Assembly: GCF_016428855.1 (NCBI RefSeq)
Contig: NZ_JAELTN010000005.1
Coordinates: 1 to 64,000 of the forward strand
Reading direction: 5' to 3'
Length of the DNA stretch: 64,000 nt
From: Pedobacter sp. ASV28
GTDB lineage: Bacteria; Bacteroidota; Bacteroidia; Sphingobacteriales; Sphingobacteriaceae
Position 1 is the stretch's first letter. The number at the start of each line of letters is the position of its first letter. The notes under the pieces were generated by a model that made no database searches, was not told the DNA's origin, and was given only the letters and a program-made list of their open reading frames with translations. Shown here piece after piece: positions 9,050-18,222 of the stretch. The translations under genes and the position numbers were made by a program.

Positions 9050-9439
9050 TTAATAAGTTGAAATCAAATTTTGATCACGGATATAATCTTCTGCCTGGTA
9101 TTGCAGACTAGAGAGGTGCAGGCTTAATGAATTGGTCGAGAAATTTTCTGTGTGTCGCCAAGTAAGCGGTGGTAAATACAGACCATAGTAAGACCGATTA
9201 AGGTGGTACCTATCTGTGGTACCATCAATATGGGTAATCACCACATCAAAACTCCCACTTAGGGCAACAATCACCTCTTCTTGGTGTTTATAAGCATGTC
9301 CGCCCCTACGTTCGCCCCCCGGTACGTCATAAGTCCAAAATACCCTTTGGATCTCAAATGGAATGCAGTTTGGGTTCTGGAGAAAGGTCAAGTTTCCCCT
9401 TGGGTCCATCACTTTAGGAAATTCAATTATTCTAACCAT
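9050..9439 (-). CDS. FdtA/WxcM-family cupin, second diverged copy
   Basis: 129 residues, clearly a paralogue of the cupin that follows: shared RVFW-YD-PGGE-RGGHA, LNRSYYGLYLPP and AEDYIRDQN blocks. The His-x-His pair of the neighbour (HAH) is HAY here (H48, Y50), with another His at 52, and the region before the cupin core reads DPRGNLTFLQNPNCIPFEI. Loss of one catalytic histidine suggests altered or lost ketoisomerase activity, or a partner subunit in a heterodimer. Family members often dimerise. It starts 22 bases after the ABC transporter stop and is 4 bases from the first cupin. Calling it a ketoisomerase outright would overstate the evidence. Confidence 0.8.
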   Translation of the reverse strand: MVRIIEFPKVMDPRGNLTFLQNPNCIPFEIQRVFWTYDVPGGERRGGHAYKHQEEVIVALSGSFDVVITHIDGTTDRYHLNRSYYGLYLPPLTWRHTENFSTNSLSLHLSSLQYQAEDYIRDQNLISTY

Positions 9440-9461
9440 TTGTTTTTATCTTATTTATCTG

Positions 9462-11252
9462 CTAACTGATTGTTTGTAAGGCAACCATCTTCTTAAAATT
9501 TTCATTTTCTGTAAAAAGCCCATCAAATGTCCCTACCTGGGCCATTGATCCCTCACTGAGGTAAATGATCTTGTCTGCATTTTTGATGGTAGATAAACGG
9601 TGTGCAATACTGATCATGGTCACTTTACCTTTAAGGAGCTCGATGCTTTCTTGTATTTCTTGTTCGGTAAAAGAATCCATAGCAGAAGTAGCTTCGTCCA
9701 TAATCAAGAGGTCTACCTTTTTAAATAATTCCCTTGCCATGGCGATACGCTGTTTTTGTCCACCGCTCAGGTTAATCCCGTTCATGCCCAGTATTTCTAG
9801 TTCTGCCTTTTCTCCAGTCGCTATAAAATCCCAAATTGCAGCGGCCTTACAGGCATCATAAAAATCCCTGAGGTTATCTTTTGTCCGCTCTGCCCAGAGG
9901 GTGATGTTATTATAGATCGTGTCATTGAATATGACAGCATCTTGGGTGATGTAACCAATACGCTGCTGGAAAGTTGCCAGATCCAGTTCCTTAAGGCTAA
10001 TTCCATCTACCCTAACCTCTCCTGGCACTGGTTTCAACAAACCTGTAATAATATTCACCAGTGTAGACTTTCCACTTCCACTCGGACCAACAATGGCTAT
10101 GCATTCATTTTTTCTAATGGAAAAAGAAATATTATGTAATACCTCCCGCTGTGGATACATATAGCCAACCTGATCTAAAACAATATTGTATTTTAAACCC
10201 GAGAAGCTTATTCCTCTGTTTATCTCCCTATTATTTTCAAAATCACCAATCAGCTGTTCGGTATTCTCCAATGAGCCTGCTACGCTCAAAAATGAATTCC
10301 AGGTAGTTTGGTATTGCATAAGGGAGGACAGGGCTCGGTAAAAGAAAAGAAGACTGACTAAAATCGTAGCGAAAGGGGCATTTAATAGTGTCACCTGAAG
10401 CATGATCACAATACTCAAAACCACAATGCTCAAAGGCTCTCTCGAAGCACTTAGAAAAACAGACATGATTCCTATTTTACTATTGTTAAGTTCAATCTCT
10501 GTAGTTTGTGCATTTAATTTAGATTGATATTTGCCAATCGTTCCCGTAGCCTTCAAATATTTATAAGAAGAAATATAACTGGTAATCAATCCCTGAAATA
10601 AGCTGTTTCCATCTGTAAGTTGGCGCGAAACCCCTTTAGTTTTTTTATAGATCTTACCGTATAGAACATCAATGACCAATCCACCTGCACATACCATTAA
10701 AGCAAATTTCCAGTTCAATGAAAAGGCAAATAGAACATATATAATAATTAAGATAAGATGCTGAAAAGACTGAAAATAAGATTGAACTGCTTTACCCATA
10801 CGTTCAATCTCGGTAGTCAGTGTATTCTGTATCCTACCGCTGTCCGAAACCGTAAAGTGCTCATAGCTCATCTCACTTAAAGCCCGAATGCCTTTTAACC
10901 TAATTTTTTTAATAAAGTATTGTTGCGTAGTGACCTGATAGGCTCCTTTAAAATAATAGGCAACTCCCTTTAGGATAAAAAAAGTAGAGATCAACAACAG
11001 CACTAATTTTAGGTCTACTACTAAACCTTGCTTCGCCAGCCAATCTATAAAGATGTTAAACTTGCCTATACCGCCTTTGTTGATCACATCTTCTCCATCG
11101 GCCATCTGTAGCAGGGGGAGAAACATGCTTAGTCCAAGGCCATCTAATAGGCCCACAAGCATGTTTAGTATAATGATGAAAAACACTCTCTTTTTAAGAT
11201 ATGCCTTAAAAAACCTGAAATAAAAAAGCCGTTTTTCCAATCCTACCTTCAT
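9462..11252 (-). CDS. ABC transporter, fused permease-ATPase (PglK/MsbA-like flippase)
   Basis: 596 residues. The N-terminal half has about six membrane segments (first near FFIIILNMLVGLLDGLGLSM). The C-terminal ATPase has Walker A GPSGSGKST, signature LSGGQKQR, and Walker B LLIMDEATSAMD, followed by the SIAHRLSTI switch histidine region. The layout is that of homodimeric exporters, such as PglK, that flip lipid-linked oligosaccharides. ATG at 11252 is chosen because AAGGAA lies about 10 bases upstream and the only alternative, a TTG at 11276, overlaps the Wzc-like gene. The substrate is unknown; its place between the export apparatus and sugar-modification genes suggests a glycan intermediate. 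Confidence 0.88.
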   Translation of the reverse strand: MKVGLEKRLFYFRFFKAYLKKRVFFIIILNMLVGLLDGLGLSMFLPLLQMADGEDVINKGGIGKFNIFIDWLAKQGLVVDLKLVLLLISTFFILKGVAYYFKGAYQVTTQQYFIKKIRLKGIRALSEMSYEHFTVSDSGRIQNTLTTEIERMGKAVQSYFQSFQHLILIIIYVLFAFSLNWKFALMVCAGGLVIDVLYGKIYKKTKGVSRQLTDGNSLFQGLITSYISSYKYLKATGTIGKYQSKLNAQTTEIELNNSKIGIMSVFLSASREPLSIVVLSIVIMLQVTLLNAPFATILVSLLFFYRALSSLMQYQTTWNSFLSVAGSLENTEQLIGDFENNREINRGISFSGLKYNIVLDQVGYMYPQREVLHNISFSIRKNECIAIVGPSGSGKSTLVNIITGLLKPVPGEVRVDGISLKELDLATFQQRIGYITQDAVIFNDTIYNNITLWAERTKDNLRDFYDACKAAAIWDFIATGEKAELEILGMNGINLSGGQKQRIAMARELFKKVDLLIMDEATSAMDSFTEQEIQESIELLKGKVTMISIAHRLSTIKNADKIIYLSEGSMAQVGTFDGLFTENENFKKMVALQTIS

Positions 11253-11257
11253 TACGC

Positions 11258-13666
11258 CTATTTCCTTGTCAACCAATTAGACATCTTTTTTGACATGGTC
11301 TGCTTTTCAATTGCGGCATGATAACCATAGCCATATTGTTTGTTAAAAACCACTTCCATATCATTATAAATCACATAAGCCTTTTTAATCAATCCCTTTT
11401 CAATCAAGCTATTCAGATAATCAATGGAATTCCATTCCGAATTCAGGTGCCTGAAAATATAGAAATTGATATCTGCCACCTTGAAAATATCTATAGTTTC
11501 AGATACAAAGCCAGCTGGTGGACAATCTAGAATAATCACATCATATATTGCTCTCAGTTCTTTGATCATTTCTAGAAAAGTAGGGCGCACAATAAGCTCT
11601 GCCGGGTTGGGAGGTAGAGGCCCCGAAAGTAAAACATCAAGGTTTTGCGATCCAGATGGTTTGATCATATCCTTTAACACTCCGTTACCTATCAGATAAT
11701 TACTTACTCCTACGTCATTTGGCAGATCGAAATGCTCTGCTATTCTGGGCATTCTAAGGTCCATGCCTACCAAAATGGTCTTTTTACCACTCAAGGAATA
11801 AATAGCTGCTGTATTTATAGAACAAAAGGTTTTCCCTTCGCCAGCCTTTCCACTCGTGAAAGAGATGACCAAACTATCTTCTCTTTCATGAAGAAATTGT
11901 GTACTTGCACGTATGCTCCTAAAATTTTCACTGATGAAAGCTCTCGGAGAATTGAGTACTACATTACTACCTTCTTTACCAAAATTGCGGAAAACAATAC
12001 CTACCAAAGGTGCCAGCACCCTCTTTTCAAGCAATTTGACATCATATATTTTATTATCGAAAGAGTTTCTAACGAAAATAATGAGTACGGGAATCAAAAT
12101 CCCCAAACAAAAAGCTATAATGTAATTTCTGCTAGATATAGGCGATAACATACCTCCAACCTGCCTAGAAAGATCTAGGATTTGGCTGGAAGGTACGTTA
12201 CTGGCGCTGGTTATCTCAGCTTCGGAGCGTTTCTGAAGTAAATAGGTATAAATGTTTTCGCTAATCGTAAATTGACGTTGAATGCTCAATAGGTTTCTTT
12301 CTACCTGTGGCAGCATATCTAATTCTCCCCCTAGTTCAGCTATCCTTTTGTTCACATCCTGTAGAGAGAGTTTAGCTACATTTAAAGATCTCTTTAAGTT
12401 CTCTCGAACAGTGGCCAATAAGGTCACATATTTAAATTCAAGGTCTTTTAAAGCCTGATTTTGAGGAGAAAGGACCTGCCTTAATCTTTCCCGCTTATTC
12501 TGGTCTTCAAGCAGCTCTGGAATAAGCTTTTCCAAAATGGTTTCTTCTATCCCAATGGACGACGGCACCACCAACTGGCTCACTTTATCCTGCTCTAAAT
12601 AAGCTAATGTACTTTGATAATACTTTATTTTAAGGCCAATGGCAGCGCTGTTATCCTGTAATGTTGACAAGCGGGAGTACACCACATTTCCTTGCTCCTT
12701 TAAGTTGAAGCTTTCATTTTTAGTGCGGTATTTCTGTAGTTTATCTTCAAAAAACACCATCGAGTCGGTAATGCTCTTGAGTTGTTCTTTAATGAATGCT
12801 GCGGTATTAATAGAAGTTTGGTTCTTTACCTTCAGTTCTCTATTCTGGTATACCTCGATGAGTTTGTTGATATAGGCCTTGTCTTTTTCTACCATTTGGC
12901 TCTCTAGACCTATAGAAAGAATAGAAGATTCCTTTTTAAGGAGTTCTACCTTCATTTTTTTACTGTAAAACTCGGCAAGGTCAAAATCAGATCTCAACCT
13001 AAAGGAAAACTCTAAACTTCCATTGGTTTTTGGCTCTATTTGTATCACTTTAAACCTATAGTTCTTACCCTCAATCCATTCATTTAATCGATAATTTCCT
13101 ACTACATTTAGTTTTTTTAAATCCAGTGCAATTTTTTTATCCTTCGTTTTAGGATCATAAAGCCATAAGGATTCGTTAGCAATATTTAATGAAAACCTAT
13201 CTTTATCTATAAACTGAACCTCTAGCTCTCCCCCCAAAAGCTGTCGGTGGTTCCAATCTACTTCTACAACATAAGGCAGCGTATGATAGACTTCATAATG
13301 TTTCCAAAAATCTTTTTTGAAATATTCTACATTAAAGTCCAGTCCCTTTACCGCATTAAAAGCCAATGTAAAGGAATTCAATATGGCAATTTCGTTATCA
13401 ATACTATTGGGAACCTTTATTCCAATATTTTGAAACAGGTCTATAGATTCTGCATTTTTATCTTGTTTGATTTCGAGTGTAGCCTTTACCTGATAAGTAG
13501 GATTGGTTCTTTTGATGGTGACATAGGCTATACCGAGATTAATAATGACAAAAGCCACAATAACGGGCCATACTTTCAATACATCAATAAACAGTTTCTT
13601 GATATCGCTATTCTCGTCCGTGCGTTCTTTTTGTTTAGATAGGGTATGTATATTTTCTGCTTTCAT
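11258..13666 (-). CDS. Wzc-like polysaccharide co-polymerase with C-terminal BY-kinase domain
   Basis: 802 residues. Membrane segments near residues 33-52 (VWPVIVAFVIINLGIAYVTI) and 515-537 bracket a long periplasmic, partly coiled-coil Wzz domain. The cytoplasmic C-terminus is a P-loop kinase: Walker A SGKAGEGKT at about 605-613, Walker A' ILVGMDLRMP near 627-636, and Walker B VIILDCPP near 706-713. These proteins control chain length and couple polymerisation to export through the outer-membrane Wza channel, cycling with tyrosine phosphorylation. The C-terminal tyrosine cluster is short (YGYGY only, then AAIEKQ), fewer than in E. coli Wzc. The next gene upstream encodes the Wza-like partner, 1 base away; the PHP phosphatase at 19663 is the likely dephosphorylating enzyme. 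Confidence 0.93.
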   Translation of the reverse strand: MKAENIHTLSKQKERTDENSDIKKLFIDVLKVWPVIVAFVIINLGIAYVTIKRTNPTYQVKATLEIKQDKNAESIDLFQNIGIKVPNSIDNEIAILNSFTLAFNAVKGLDFNVEYFKKDFWKHYEVYHTLPYVVEVDWNHRQLLGGELEVQFIDKDRFSLNIANESLWLYDPKTKDKKIALDLKKLNVVGNYRLNEWIEGKNYRFKVIQIEPKTNGSLEFSFRLRSDFDLAEFYSKKMKVELLKKESSILSIGLESQMVEKDKAYINKLIEVYQNRELKVKNQTSINTAAFIKEQLKSITDSMVFFEDKLQKYRTKNESFNLKEQGNVVYSRLSTLQDNSAAIGLKIKYYQSTLAYLEQDKVSQLVVPSSIGIEETILEKLIPELLEDQNKRERLRQVLSPQNQALKDLEFKYVTLLATVRENLKRSLNVAKLSLQDVNKRIAELGGELDMLPQVERNLLSIQRQFTISENIYTYLLQKRSEAEITSASNVPSSQILDLSRQVGGMLSPISSRNYIIAFCLGILIPVLIIFVRNSFDNKIYDVKLLEKRVLAPLVGIVFRNFGKEGSNVVLNSPRAFISENFRSIRASTQFLHEREDSLVISFTSGKAGEGKTFCSINTAAIYSLSGKKTILVGMDLRMPRIAEHFDLPNDVGVSNYLIGNGVLKDMIKPSGSQNLDVLLSGPLPPNPAELIVRPTFLEMIKELRAIYDVIILDCPPAGFVSETIDIFKVADINFYIFRHLNSEWNSIDYLNSLIEKGLIKKAYVIYNDMEVVFNKQYGYGYHAAIEKQTMSKKMSNWLTRK

Positions 13667-13667
13667 G

Positions 13668-14507
13668 TTATTTCGTCAGTCCTACAATTAAAGCCGCAGC
13701 ACTTAAGATCGTTACCAAAATCTGGAAAGTCTGTCCGGTATTTGAACCAGCTCCAAATTCACGTATTTTCATTGGCTCGGCGTACAACTGATCGTTTGGT
13801 TGTATAAAGTAATATGGTGACTTGATAATGTCTCTTTTGTTAAGATTAAGCACATGGATCTTAGTGCCATCGGGATATTGCCTCAACAAAATCACCTTGC
13901 TTCTTTTAGCTTCAATGGTCATATCCCCAGAATTGGCTATGGCTTCAAAAATGGTTAAGCGCTCTTGCAAAACCACATATCTGCCAGGCTTTTTAAATTC
14001 TCCAAAAGTGCTGAATCTAATTCCCCCCAGCCTGATTTTAACATACAGATTATCATCAGACACTTTGTTGAAATAAGCACCTAACCTTTTCGTAATGACA
14101 TGCTCTGCTTCTTCCAGCGTAAGCCCGCCCACTTTCAGTTTTCCGATGAAGGGCAATTTGATTTCACCTTCCTGATTTAGGGTATAACCTGTCATGTAAT
14201 AGGCATCCCCTCCAGACTGCAACGTACCGGTTTGGTTACCTAGATTTGTTATTTCATCTGGATTTTTTAATCCAAAAACAGCATTCATCTCTGGAATTGA
14301 AGTTTTGATCTGTACATCTACAATATCATTATACTGCAGCCTATAGACCGGAATATTATATCGGATCATTGAATCTTCACCAAGAGAAAGATCGTTCTTA
14401 TCTTTTTGTAGATAAGCAATGCGTTTATTGGATATACAGGACGCCAACAACATTATACCGGTTAAACACAGTAAGATGGGCAAAAACGAGATTTTATTTT
14501 TATACAT
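13668..14507 (-). CDS. Wza-like polysaccharide export lipoprotein
   Basis: 279 residues with a signal peptide ending in the lipobox LLASC (Cys about residue 24), so it is an outer-membrane lipoprotein. It holds a polysaccharide export domain (YRLQYNDIVDVQIKTSIPEM onward) and a SLBB-like domain (GTLQSGGDAYYMTGYTLN; LPFIGKLKVGGLTLEEAE). The C-terminus ends in a hydrophobic stretch (ILVTILSAAALIVGLTK) that in Wza forms the outer-membrane helix barrel. It would form the export channel paired with the Wzc-like protein, whose gene starts 1 base after it. It is 52 bases downstream of the dehydratase gene. Shorter than E. coli Wza (379), but typical of Bacteroidota homologues. Confidence 0.92.
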   Translation of the reverse strand: MYKNKISFLPILLCLTGIMLLASCISNKRIAYLQKDKNDLSLGEDSMIRYNIPVYRLQYNDIVDVQIKTSIPEMNAVFGLKNPDEITNLGNQTGTLQSGGDAYYMTGYTLNQEGEIKLPFIGKLKVGGLTLEEAEHVITKRLGAYFNKVSDDNLYVKIRLGGIRFSTFGEFKKPGRYVVLQERLTIFEAIANSGDMTIEAKRSKVILLRQYPDGTKIHVLNLNKRDIIKSPYYFIQPNDQLYAEPMKIREFGAGSNTGQTFQILVTILSAAALIVGLTK

Positions 14508-14558
14508 AATTGGGAAAAAGCTATACTAAAAAGTTTTTGATTTGCATTAAATTGGCTG

Positions 14559-16499
14559 TTATGAGTGAACAGCATTATTAAATTCATCAATCAGATCATC
14601 TCTGATCAATAATTCATCAAGCTCAGAAAATCGAGAATGCATACTTTTGAACTCAGGTACCAACAACTTCAGCTGCCGCACCATTTCCAATTCTTCGTTG
14701 GCATTCATGTGTGAAAATATTTTTGTAAAATGCGTGGTAATATATTGGTAGTCATGTGGTCTCACATTGGCCACCTTGATCAATGGATGATAGGTTTGTC
14801 GACAGATTTCTGCATCTGCCAACAATTCCTCATATAATTTCTCTCCCTCTCTTAAACCTGTAAATTCTATTTTAATATCTTTATCAGGTTCTCTTCCACT
14901 CAACCTAATCATATTGTTTGCCAAATCAACTATTTTGACCGGTTGTCCCATGTCAAAAACAAATATCTCCCCACCTTTACCCATCGTAGCGGCTTCCAAA
15001 ACCAGATTACAGGCCTCGCTTATTGTCATAAAGTACCTAATCACATCTGGATGTGTAACGGTAACAGGTCCTCCATTTTCGATTTGTTTTTTAAACAATG
15101 GCACCACCGATCCGTTAGAACCCAACACATTGCCAAAACGAGTGGTAATAAACTGGATATCATTTGTTCTTAAAGGCGACTGGTTACAGGATTGGATGTA
15201 CATTTCTGCTGTCCTCTTGGTAGCCCCCATAATATTTGTTGGATTTACGGCCTTGTCTGTAGATACCATAATGAACTTTTCCACTACATGCTGCATGGCC
15301 AAATTTGCCAGCAAATAGGTGCCTTCGATATTGCATTTAAATGCCTCATATGGATGCTGCTCTTGCATGGGCACATGCTTATAGGCCGCTGCATGAAATA
15401 TGATATCTACATCATAAGTCTCAAAAACAATTTTTAAGCGCTGCTCATTCGAAATATCACATAGTATAGGCGTTATAATCACCTTACTATTCATTTTTTT
15501 TAGATCGAGATCCAGTTCATATAAGGCCGACTCGGCCTGGTCTAGCAAGATGAGGTGTACAGGGCCATTTTTAACAATCTGCCTACATAACTCGCTCCCA
15601 ATTGAACCTGCCGCACCCGTTACCAAAACACTTTTGTTTTTCAATAAGGATTGGATTTGGTCATTGTTGATTTTAATCGGGTCCCTTCCCAACAAGTCTG
15701 TAATATCGATATTGTTCAGCTTGGTGCTTGTATTGTGATCTGTCAGCCATAATTTTTTATCTGCCAGTACCTTCAGTACCACTCCTGCTTTATTGGCTAC
15801 ATTCAGCAACTGTTCTTTTCTTTCCAAAGACACAACATTAGGAGAAATGATGATCTCGTCAAGCTCCAAGGTTTTAATATAGCGGGCCATGTCATCAGCA
15901 TCAACAATTGGAATATGATTGATCTTCTTACCGATTCTCTTTTTGCTATCATCAAAATAAACCTTCACATCTGCATGATAGAACTTATTTTTACCTAAAA
16001 GATCCAATAATAAAACACCAGAAGAACCTGCTCCAAAAACCCCAATCCTGACCGCTTTACGGCTTTTACTAGACAAAAAGAATAAGAAACGGATAACATA
16101 GCGATAAACCACCAGCACAACCAAAGAGATCATGGCGCTTAGCAGATTATAGCTAAAAGCGCTATCATCCCTAAACTTCAGGTACAACCACAAATTATCG
16201 GCTACATAGAGCAGTAAAATCTGTAATCCTATACATCTTAAAATACTATAGATATAGGTATAACTGATATGGCGAATTACATAATGGTAACTCTTGGTCA
16301 GAAATAAGGCTACTATCCCAAAAACTACAAATTCAATAACGCTGATGTAAGTGACATGAAGCGCATTAATGGACAATTCACGCTGAAAGACAAATACAAC
16401 TGCTGAGGAGAAAAAAAATACGAGAAAATCAATACAAAATATCAACCACGAGGGTTGAAAATCAAGCCTTGAAACATAAGATCTAAACTTGTCGAGCAT
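14559..16499 (-). CDS. Membrane-bound nucleotide-sugar 4,6-dehydratase (CapD/WbpM/PglF family)
   Basis: 646 residues. Four hydrophobic segments occupy about residues 18-140; a first Rossmann domain has GVFGAGSSGVLLLDLL, and the catalytic SDR domain has VTGAAGSIGSELCRQI near 293. The SDR active-site block is VSTDKAVNPTNIMGATKRTAE, where Met replaces the usual Tyr of YxxxK, as is normal in this family. Members convert UDP-GlcNAc to UDP-4-keto-6-deoxy-GlcNAc, the precursor of QuiNAc, FucNAc and bacillosamine-type sugars, often for the first sugar on the lipid carrier. It is the first gene of the minus-strand polysaccharide operon. No dedicated aminotransferase for the 4-keto product is evident beyond the DegT enzyme. 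Confidence 0.92.
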   Translation of the reverse strand: MLDKFRSYVSRLDFQPSWLIFCIDFLVFFFSSAVVFVFQRELSINALHVTYISVIEFVVFGIVALFLTKSYHYVIRHISYTYIYSILRCIGLQILLLYVADNLWLYLKFRDDSAFSYNLLSAMISLVVLVVYRYVIRFLFFLSSKSRKAVRIGVFGAGSSGVLLLDLLGKNKFYHADVKVYFDDSKKRIGKKINHIPIVDADDMARYIKTLELDEIIISPNVVSLERKEQLLNVANKAGVVLKVLADKKLWLTDHNTSTKLNNIDITDLLGRDPIKINNDQIQSLLKNKSVLVTGAAGSIGSELCRQIVKNGPVHLILLDQAESALYELDLDLKKMNSKVIITPILCDISNEQRLKIVFETYDVDIIFHAAAYKHVPMQEQHPYEAFKCNIEGTYLLANLAMQHVVEKFIMVSTDKAVNPTNIMGATKRTAEMYIQSCNQSPLRTNDIQFITTRFGNVLGSNGSVVPLFKKQIENGGPVTVTHPDVIRYFMTISEACNLVLEAATMGKGGEIFVFDMGQPVKIVDLANNMIRLSGREPDKDIKIEFTGLREGEKLYEELLADAEICRQTYHPLIKVANVRPHDYQYITTHFTKIFSHMNANEELEMVRQLKLLVPEFKSMHSRFSELDELLIRDDLIDEFNNAVHS

Positions 16500-16698
16500 A
16501 AATCAAATGTATTGCTTTAGCTAAGCACATTAAATTTAAAGATATGCAATGACGTTAATTGTAAACCAAAGGCATCGATCGGCAAACTTCGCAGTTTATT
16601 TACATTAAAAAGCAATATACCAATCCCCAAATAAATCTACATGGTTAATTTAATAGATTAGCAAAAAGTAATCTGCGGCGGCTTTAACGATCTCCACA

Positions 16699-18222
16699 AT
16701 GACCCACATGAACTTACATTGCGAACCTATGCTATCCGTCCAAAGACAAAATCATAAGCATTCTATTGAACTGGCCCAGCCCCAACTTAACCAGAGTGCC
16801 GCATTGCAGGCCATTGAGGCTTTCTCTATAGGGTTTATCCAATTAGATTTTAACTGGAAAATTATGTATTGGAATCTTGCCGCAGAAAGGTTAACCGGGT
16901 ACAGCCAGGAACAGATATTAAACAAAAACCTGTTTGATGTGATTACGGAAATGAACCACATTGAATTTTACAGAAAATGGCAGGATATCTTGAAAAGCCG
17001 TAAAACTGTACAGTTCAGGGACTATTTCTGGCCAACGCAAAAATGGTTTGAGTTTTACCTGTACTCGGCTGGAGAGGATATTATTGTTCACTTCCAAGAC
17101 ATCACCAAAAAATTCGCCACCAGAAAAACGCTCTCAAAGAAGATCAACCAATTGAAAGAAGTTTCGATGTTTAATTCCCATGCCATCCGCAAGCCTCTTG
17201 CCAATTTAATAGGACTAACCAATCTACTGGATGAAGATATCAAGTTGGACGATTTTAAAGAATACGTTTCCTACATCAACAAATCCGCGAAAAATCTTGA
17301 CGAGATCATCTCAAAACTAAATACCATTGTTAGCGACAGCACCGATCATCCCCGTGTACACCAGCTAGAACATTTCCATTTTGAAAATCTTCTTAACGAA
17401 ATTAAGCAAGAGATTGTCAAAGAAAGTCACGGACAACGATTGGCTATCCAATGCAGTGACGTTTTGTTTTATGGTAATAAGGAAGGAATCAAATTCTGTA
17501 TAAAGGAATTGGCACTTAAAGCCATAAAGCATTCTATAGCCACAAATGAAGTTAAAATTAACATCACGGTAAAAAATGGCCATCTCTATATCAAGATAAA
17601 TAGTTTTGGAAAAGCCATAGCAAAAGAAGTACTTGCTAACATCCATGCCTCGCTCATCAACGGCAAGCCAACCAATAACCATAAAAAGCTTTCAAAAATT
17701 TCTCAGCTATGCACCCAACACAACGGAAGCTTTTGGATGGAAAACCACAGAAATGAGGGAACAAACTACTTTATGCTATTTCCGCTAAGTAATTTTTCGA
17801 CATTCAAACCTATCCACAAAAAGGGAATACCGCACAATATCAAGAATGAGATTAATATCCATTTTGATACCGACCACCAATGCCTTCTTGTTAAATGGGT
17901 AGGTTATTTTGATAGTTCAAACCAAAAGAAGAACTTTTATCAAATATATGAAGCCATGAAAACACATCAGTGTTCAAAAGTGATCAGCGACGAAACACAG
18001 GCCGTTGGTTCGGGTATTAACTGCATCAAATGGCTTGTAAAATATGGCTTCCCCTTACTATATAAAACGCATCTATCACATTTTGTACGAATTATTTCTC
18101 AAAATGAATTTGCCAAACTTAACGCACTCGCTGTAAACAAACATTTAAACACTTCTTTTACTATTAAAATATTTACCACACACAAATCTGCTTTAGAGTG
18201 GATAGCAAAAAATGCTAAATAA
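16699..18222 (+). CDS. PAS protein with degenerate histidine-kinase core and C-terminal SpoIIAA-like domain
   Basis: 507 residues, no membrane segment. A PAS domain spans about 36-135 (IGFIQLDFNWKIMYWNLAAE; LTGYSQEQI). A DHp-like helix follows with H161 in FNSHAIRKPLANLIGL. The region 225-365 resembles a kinase ATPase domain, but the N-box Asn is Lys274 (ELALKAIKHS), the D-x-G-x-G box reads NSFGK and no GxGxGL box is seen, so ATP binding is unlikely. Residues 384-507 resemble SpoIIAA/STAS-like domains (KVISDETQAVGSGINCIKW; FVRIIS; TTHKSALEWI). Its start is divergent from the polysaccharide operon and its end overlaps the dehydrogenase gene by 11 bases, suggesting a regulatory role in polysaccharide production. 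That role is inference. Confidence 0.75.
   Translation: MTHMNLHCEPMLSVQRQNHKHSIELAQPQLNQSAALQAIEAFSIGFIQLDFNWKIMYWNLAAERLTGYSQEQILNKNLFDVITEMNHIEFYRKWQDILKSRKTVQFRDYFWPTQKWFEFYLYSAGEDIIVHFQDITKKFATRKTLSKKINQLKEVSMFNSHAIRKPLANLIGLTNLLDEDIKLDDFKEYVSYINKSAKNLDEIISKLNTIVSDSTDHPRVHQLEHFHFENLLNEIKQEIVKESHGQRLAIQCSDVLFYGNKEGIKFCIKELALKAIKHSIATNEVKINITVKNGHLYIKINSFGKAIAKEVLANIHASLINGKPTNNHKKLSKISQLCTQHNGSFWMENHRNEGTNYFMLFPLSNFSTFKPIHKKGIPHNIKNEINIHFDTDHQCLLVKWVGYFDSSNQKKNFYQIYEAMKTHQCSKVISDETQAVGSGINCIKWLVKYGFPLLYKTHLSHFVRIISQNEFAKLNALAVNKHLNTSFTIKIFTTHKSALEWIAKNAK

Noticed and set aside
16504..16511. CAAATGTA (TACATTTG on minus) as promoter of the polysaccharide operon
   Set aside because: It lies 5 bases before the dehydratase ATG, so transcription would start at or after the start codon, and no -33 match is near.
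16655..16674. AGATTA-N8-TAATCT as operator for the PAS gene
   Set aside because: Six-base arms in AT-rich DNA are expected by chance at this length.
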